Below are positions 6,298 through 10,419 of a stretch of DNA of 10,419 nt, in pieces; positions within the stretch are counted from its first letter, which is position 1, and every line of letters starts with the position of its first letter. The position numbers and the translations under genes were made by a program. Under the pieces are notes generated by a model, which made no database searches, had not been told where the DNA came from, and saw only the letters and a list, made by a program, of their open reading frames with translations. Source of the stretch: Actinomycetota bacterium (GTDB lineage: Bacteria; Actinomycetota; Acidimicrobiia; IMCC26256; PALSA-610); assembly GCA_030839105.1 (NCBI GenBank), contig JAUZEI010000292.1:1-10419 (forward strand), given 5' to 3'.

Positions 6298-8769
6298 TCG
6301 AGTCATCCGATCGACGAGCGTGGCGCGCAAGCGCGCAACAGCGTCGGGATCGTCGATCTTGTGGGCGTCTGCGTCCCGCACGTAGAACACGTCGACGACC
6401 CGTTTGCCAAGCGTCGCGACCTTCGCGATCCGCACGTCGAGCTCGAGCTCGGTGAACGCGGACGCCAAGCGGTAGAGCAGACCGATGTCGTCGTCGGCGT
6501 GGACCTCGACCACGGTGTCGGTCTCCGACTCGTCCGAGCTCACGTCGACGTGCACCTCGTTGAATGCCGCGGCCGAGATCTTGGCGTAGGCCCGCCGGCG
6601 GGCGTCCACCTTGACCGGAAGATCGAGATCTCCCGCGAGTGCACGCTCGATGGTCTGCGCGACCCGCAGTCCGTCGTCGTCGGCGACGCGCCCGAACGGA
6701 TCGGCGCCGCGGAACACGTCGAGCGCAAAACCGTCGCTGGTTCCGAAGAGGCTCGCTTCCAGCACGTCGAGGCCGCAGACGGTCAGCGCGCCCGCGAGAG
6801 TGACCAAGAGGCCGGGGCGGTCCCGGGCCACAACCGTGACCGCTACGTGCCCCGCGTCGGTGGGTTCGCACCGAACGGTCGGAGAGTCGCGTAGTAGCGA
6901 CTCGTGCACGCACATCGTGTCGACGTCGAAGGCGAGGACGTACGACTCCGGCAAGCGCGCAAGGAACATACGCGCGTTTTCCTCGCCCATGCGTTCGCCG
7001 AGTGCGATGCGCCGGTCGTTCGCAACGGCCTTCGCCTCACCCCGCTCGATTGCGGTCGCCGCCTTCACGAAGAGATCGCGTACGAGTGCGGCCTTCGACG
7101 GGTTCCAGGCGGCGGGACCGGTCGCCTTCGAGTCCCCGATGGTGAGGAGGTAGAGCAGCCGGAGTCGTTCCGCATCACCGGCGCAGGCCGCCGCGACGTT
7201 GTCGGCGACGGTGGCGTCCGACAGATCGCGCCGGGTCGCGACCTCGGCCATGAGCAGATGGTTGCGCACGAGCCAGGGGACGATTTCACGGGCTTCGCTG
7301 TCGAAGCCCATCCGCCGTACGACACCTTCGGCCGTCGCCTCTCCGACCTCGGAGTGGTCGCCGGCAGTCCCCTTGGCGATGTCGTGCAGCAGCGCGCCCA
7401 AGAGCAGCAGCTCCGGCCGGCGACATGCACGCGCGACGATCGCCTCGACGTCGACTTCCCGGCCGGGCTCGAAGCCGGCGTCACCCGCATCGAGCAACCG
7501 CGCCGATTGCGCGACCGCCTCGAGCAGATGCCGGTCGACGGTGTACCGGTGATACGCGTTGCGCTGCGGGAGCGAGCGGACGTGTTCCCACTCGGGAAGC
7601 AGCCGGGTGAGGACACCTTCGTGGTCGAGGGCCTCGAAGACGGGCACGGCGTCCGCGCCCGAGCGCAGCAACCGCACGAACGCGGCCCGCTGCCAGACGT
7701 CCCACGTCGGCTCACCGGTCGCCTGGAGGCGCGTCAACGATGTGCGATCGAACCGCACGTCGTACTCGGCCGAGGCACACGCGGCCTCGAGCGTCCGCAA
7801 AGCGGGAATCGAGCCGTCGGCGTCGGTGTCGATGTGGACGCGACCATCGCGCAACCACACGCCGTTCGCGATCGGCTCATCCTGTCGGCTCTTCGCCTTG
7901 GGACCGTCGAGCATGTCGCGCACGCGGGACCACACGTCGGCCGCGATCCACGCGATCTCGCGCGTTGCACGTGCGAGATCGTGTACGAGGGCGTCGGCAT
8001 CGGCGAAGCCAAGCCGGGCCGCGACCCCGTCGTGCTCCTGCAACGGGAGCCGGTCGGAGCGCGAGTTCGTAGTGCGCTGCAGCGCGACCCGGAGGTCGAG
8101 GAGGAGCTCGCGGCCGGCCTCGACGCGAATCAGGTCGGCCGGAGTGAGGTAGTCGCGCGCAATGAGTGTCGCCACTCCTCCGGGCGCGCCCAGCGCCCAA
8201 CCACCCCATTCGAGCGACTGCACGTCGCGCAAACCGCCCGCGCCTTCCTTGAGGTCGGGCTCGAGCATCTCCGCGATCACACCGGGCCGCTGGCGCCGCA
8301 GGTCGACCCCATCGGCGAGGAGGGGCAGAACCCGCGCGTGACGGCGGGCAGCCAGCTCCCGCGCCTTGCGCTCGAGCGCCTCCCCGAGATCTTGCGAACC
8401 GGCGATGACGCGCACATCCAGCAGCGCGGTCAGCGCGTCGAGGTCGTCGTCGGACAGCGCGATCGATTCCTTGATCGTGCGCGCCCCGTGGCCGGTGACG
8501 AAACCCGCGTCCCAGAGCGGATACCAGAGCTGTTCGGTCATCGAGCGCACCGTCTCGGCGCCGTGGCGACCGCGCAGGTTGTGCACCAGTAACACGTCGA
8601 TGTCGGACGCGGGGCAGAGCTCACGCCGTGCGTACGAGCCGAGACCGACCACCGCGACCTCGCCCGCGGCTTCCACGTCGGCGTCCGCGAACGCCTCGAC
8701 GAGCGCGGCGTCGACCGCGTCGGAGAGCGCGGCGCCGAAGACGCGGCCGCGCAAGGACCCGTCGGCCAA
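6295..8769 (-). CDS. glnD: [Protein-PII] uridylyltransferase/adenylyltransferase GlnD
   Basis: Residues 1-824 from a TTG codon match GlnD along the whole length. The nucleotidyltransferase region has GLGSYARREL followed by the metal-binding pair Asp56/Asp58 in SDIDVLLVH. The GlnD linker motif KEGAGGLRDVQSLEW is at 174-188. An HD phosphohydrolase domain has His407, His414, LLHDIAKG (His462, Asp463) and His472. Two C-terminal ACT domains, at about 641-690 and 752-800, should sense glutamine. The enzyme modifies Tyr51 of PII and removes the group again according to nitrogen status; in actinobacteria studied so far the group added is AMP rather than UMP. It lies directly downstream of the PII gene. 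The start is doubtful: TTG at 8769 is the only standard start codon in frame, yet GlnD-like residues (GRLRDARAALLAD) are encoded before it, and the frame is open up to 8862. A non-standard CTG start, for example at 8835, is possible. Confidence 0.95.
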   Translation of the reverse strand: MADGSLRGRVFGAALSDAVDAALVEAFADADVEAAGEVAVVGLGSYARRELCPASDIDVLLVHNLRGRHGAETVRSMTEQLWYPLWDAGFVTGHGARTIKESIALSDDDLDALTALLDVRVIAGSQDLGEALERKARELAARRHARVLPLLADGVDLRRQRPGVIAEMLEPDLKEGAGGLRDVQSLEWGGWALGAPGGVATLIARDYLTPADLIRVEAGRELLLDLRVALQRTTNSRSDRLPLQEHDGVAARLGFADADALVHDLARATREIAWIAADVWSRVRDMLDGPKAKSRQDEPIANGVWLRDGRVHIDTDADGSIPALRTLEAACASAEYDVRFDRTSLTRLQATGEPTWDVWQRAAFVRLLRSGADAVPVFEALDHEGVLTRLLPEWEHVRSLPQRNAYHRYTVDRHLLEAVAQSARLLDAGDAGFEPGREVDVEAIVARACRRPELLLLGALLHDIAKGTAGDHSEVGEATAEGVVRRMGFDSEAREIVPWLVRNHLLMAEVATRRDLSDATVADNVAAACAGDAERLRLLYLLTIGDSKATGPAAWNPSKAALVRDLFVKAATAIERGEAKAVANDRRIALGERMGEENARMFLARLPESYVLAFDVDTMCVHESLLRDSPTVRCEPTDAGHVAVTVVARDRPGLLVTLAGALTVCGLDVLEASLFGTSDGFALDVFRGADPFGRVADDDGLRVAQTIERALAGDLDLPVKVDARRRAYAKISAAAFNEVHVDVSSDESETDTVVEVHADDDIGLLYRLASAFTELELDVRIAKVATLGKRVVDVFYVRDADAHKIDDPDAVARLRATLVDRMTR

Positions 8770-8821
8770 CAGCGCCGCGCGCGCGTCGCGCAGGCGCCCC
8801 GAGATCAGTTCGGCATCGGAG

Positions 8822-9269
<448 letters not shown>

Positions 9270-9319
9270 CACTCCGCATCGCGCCGAACCGCCTTCTCGA
9301 TTTGCCGGACCGGAGCCAC

Positions 9320-9865
9320 TCACAGTCTGTTCGCCCGCACGACCTTGGCCTTGCCGAGGCCCCAGGCGAGGAGGGCGCCGCCGAGCTCGTCGTCGCCGAG
9401 CTCGGCCGGGGTCTTGAGGACGATGCCGTAGACGTCGTCGGGAAAGGCGCGGCTCTCGTAGGGGTCGCGCACCACCTGGGGAACGCCCGCCGCCTGCAGC
9501 ACTTCGGTCGCCTCCCGCCGGAGTGACCGGATGATCTCGAGCGGCGTGGCGCGCTGGGCGGCGGGATCGAGCTCGAACAACCCGCGTAGCTCCTCGGCGA
9601 CCCGCGCCGCGGCCCGCGTCCCCGCCTCGGTAGCGGCCGCCACGGCCGTGGCGCGCGCCCGGGCGTCGAGCCTTCCGTATGCGTCGACGAGTCCGGTCAC
9701 GGCTCGGACGACCCAGCTCGGGCCGAGGCGCGTCACGGCCTCGATCAACCGGGTCGCCCCCTCGGCCATGAGCGCCCGGCCGGTCTCCTCGGCGTCCTCG
9801 GCGCCCGGATCGGTCGCCTCGCGATACGCGCGTGCAGTGGCCCGGTCGTCGTCAGACGTCGTCAT
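9320..9865 (-). CDS. Uncharacterised alanine-rich protein, 181 residues, upstream of the PII gene
   Basis: I do not recognise the family. The first 30 residues are polar and acidic, with no signal peptide. Residues about 30-125 are rich in Ala, Arg and Glu and look like a long helical region (for example TAVAAATEAGTRAAARVAEE). A more structured C-terminal part has DPYESRAFPDDVYGIVLKTP (134-153) and ends in a basic tail, GKAKVVRANRL. No membrane helix or catalytic motif is obvious. Third-position GC is high in this frame. The ATG at 9865 has no clear ribosome binding site. It is followed after 159 bp by the PII gene on the same strand, a place where amtB often sits in actinobacteria; nothing in the protein resembles a transporter. 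A functional link to nitrogen control is only a positional guess. Confidence 0.8.
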   Translation of the reverse strand: MTTSDDDRATARAYREATDPGAEDAEETGRALMAEGATRLIEAVTRLGPSWVVRAVTGLVDAYGRLDARARATAVAAATEAGTRAAARVAEELRGLFELDPAAQRATPLEIIRSLRREATEVLQAAGVPQVVRDPYESRAFPDDVYGIVLKTPAELGDDELGGALLAWGLGKAKVVRANRL

Positions 9866-9881
9866 CGGTCAACATCGTCGC

Positions 9882-10160
9882 GTGCGGCTCCGGGCGTTGT
9901 CGGTGTTCGAGCGGATCGTCTACCACTGCGCCTGCATCGACCCGCGCGACCCGGCCCATCCCGTGCTCGAGGTGGATGCGGTGCTGCGCGCCGGCGACGC
10001 CGACGGCCCGCTCCTGGTCGCGGTCGCCGATTTCAAGCGCATGCTCGGGTTCGAGGTCGCGACGGCGTGCGTGAACGAGCTGCGCAGGACTGGACGAACC
10101 GAGTCGCACGACGGGGTCGAGTACGTCGCGTTCGTGATGTGGGAGATGGTCGGTTCGTGA
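9882..10160 (+). CDS. Small uncharacterised protein, about 92 residues
   Basis: I do not recognise the family. The plus-strand frame ending at 10160 has strongly GC-biased third positions from about 9903 onward, and the minus-strand frames across it read as low-complexity shadows, so it is probably a real gene. The start is uncertain: GTG at 9882, TTG at 9897 and GTG at 9903 are all possible, none has a Shine-Dalgarno sequence, and no ATG is near. Visible features (numbered from 9882) are a CxC pair (Cys16, Cys18 in YHCACID), a third Cys63, a segment VLEVDAVLRAGDADGPLL (28-45) and an ending YVAFVMWEMVGS. No signal peptide is seen. It diverges from the 181-residue gene with about 16 bp between starts and converges on the NIL-domain gene. 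Confidence 0.62.
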   Translation: MRLRALSVFERIVYHCACIDPRDPAHPVLEVDAVLRAGDADGPLLVAVADFKRMLGFEVATACVNELRRTGRTESHDGVEYVAFVMWEMVGS

Positions 10161-10167
10161 GCGCGAA

Positions 10168-10193
10168 CCCGGGACGGAGACCGCTTCGTCGGG
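10168..10193. terminator. Possible hairpin between convergent genes
   Basis: A 7-bp stem (10173-10179 with 10184-10190, including one G-T pair) encloses the 4-base loop ACCG. The outer CCC (10168-10170) can pair with GGG (10191-10193) across a small bulge. It fills most of the 33-bp gap between two convergent stop codons, so a shared terminator is plausible. No T-run follows on either strand, so it is not a classic intrinsic terminator. Confidence 0.3.
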
Positions 10194-10419
10194 TCAACCG
10201 GCGACGACATCGCCTTCCATGCGATTGACCGTGCAGCCGAGGTCGGCGAGGTACGCGATGGCCTGGTCGCGGGCCTCCGCCGGGCCCGCGAGCTCGAGGA
10301 TGACCCACGCCGAATGGGCTTCGACGTTTGCGCGCCGGATGCTCGGCACGACGTCGAAATTCTTGATCATCTCGTAGATCATGGGTCGCTCGACGAGCGC
10401 CTCCGGAATCGACACGAAG
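10194..10419 (-). CDS. Stand-alone NIL-domain protein, N-terminus cut by window edge
   Basis: The minus-strand frame encodes a short alpha/beta domain with the NIL-domain pattern: FVSIPEALVERPMIYEM, then DVVPSIRRANVE, AWVILELAG and AIAYLADLGCTV, ending MEGDVVAG. NIL domains are small ligand-sensing modules best known at the C-terminus of the MetN methionine transporter ATPase. They also occur fused to ferredoxin domains or alone. Here the stop follows the domain at once and fewer than about 80 residues are visible, so it looks like a stand-alone form. A GTG at 10415 could be a start, but VSIPEA looks like the first beta strand of the domain and the frame stays open to the edge, so the true start probably lies outside. 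Ligand and partner are unknown; sulfur amino acid metabolism is a family-based guess. Confidence 0.8.
   Translation of the reverse strand, partial: FVSIPEALVERPMIYEMIKNFDVVPSIRRANVEAHSAWVILELAGPAEARDQAIAYLADLGCTVNRMEGDVVAG

Noticed and set aside
6904..8592. Plus-strand open frame of 562 residues antisense to glnD
   Set aside because: It is long only because GC-rich codons avoid stops on the opposite strand. The glnD frame is unambiguous.

Overview
The window is very GC-rich, with codons ending mostly in G or C. It looks like an ordinary chromosomal stretch from a high-GC actinobacterium. The lineage is inferred from the wax ester/diacylglycerol acyltransferase, the PII-GlnD pair and TANNNT -10-like hexamers placed right before start codons. 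An acidimicrobial-type organism would fit, but the sequence alone cannot prove that.

Layout. Positions 1-4993 hold four minus-strand genes, transcribed right to left: a WS/DGAT-type acyltransferase (4993-3578), an amidase-signature hydrolase (3581-2157), an MBL-fold metallo-hydrolase (2089-914) and an M20-family metallopeptidase (917 to beyond the left edge). The first two and the last two each overlap by 4 bp (ATGA), so these are two translationally coupled pairs, with only 67 bp between the pairs. Diverging from this cluster is an unrecognised 177-residue protein on the plus strand (5015-5548), whose start lies about 20 bp from the acyltransferase start. It converges on the next minus-strand block.

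Positions 5597-9865 hold a second minus-strand block: an unrecognised alanine-rich 181-residue protein (9865-9320), a PII signal protein (9160-8822), its modifying enzyme GlnD (8769-6295) and a NUDIX hydrolase (6283-5597) 11 bp after glnD. PII and GlnD form a complete nitrogen-signalling pair: the PII T-loop carries Tyr51, and GlnD has its nucleotidyltransferase, HD and two ACT regions. No ammonium transporter gene lies in front of them. A possible GlnR-type operator lies in the 159-bp gap upstream of the PII gene.

The right end has a small unrecognised plus-strand protein (9882-10160), divergent from the 181-residue gene, and a convergent, edge-truncated stand-alone NIL-domain protein (minus strand, 10194 to the edge). 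A short hairpin separates the two.

I found no mobile element, CRISPR array, tRNA, rRNA, phage gene or clear defence system. Most genes are recognisable housekeeping or lipid and hydrolase genes. The points that merit a second look are the missing standard start of glnD, the operator-like repeats before the PII gene, the leaderless-type promoters, the unusual acyltransferase-amidase coupling and three unrecognised small proteins.
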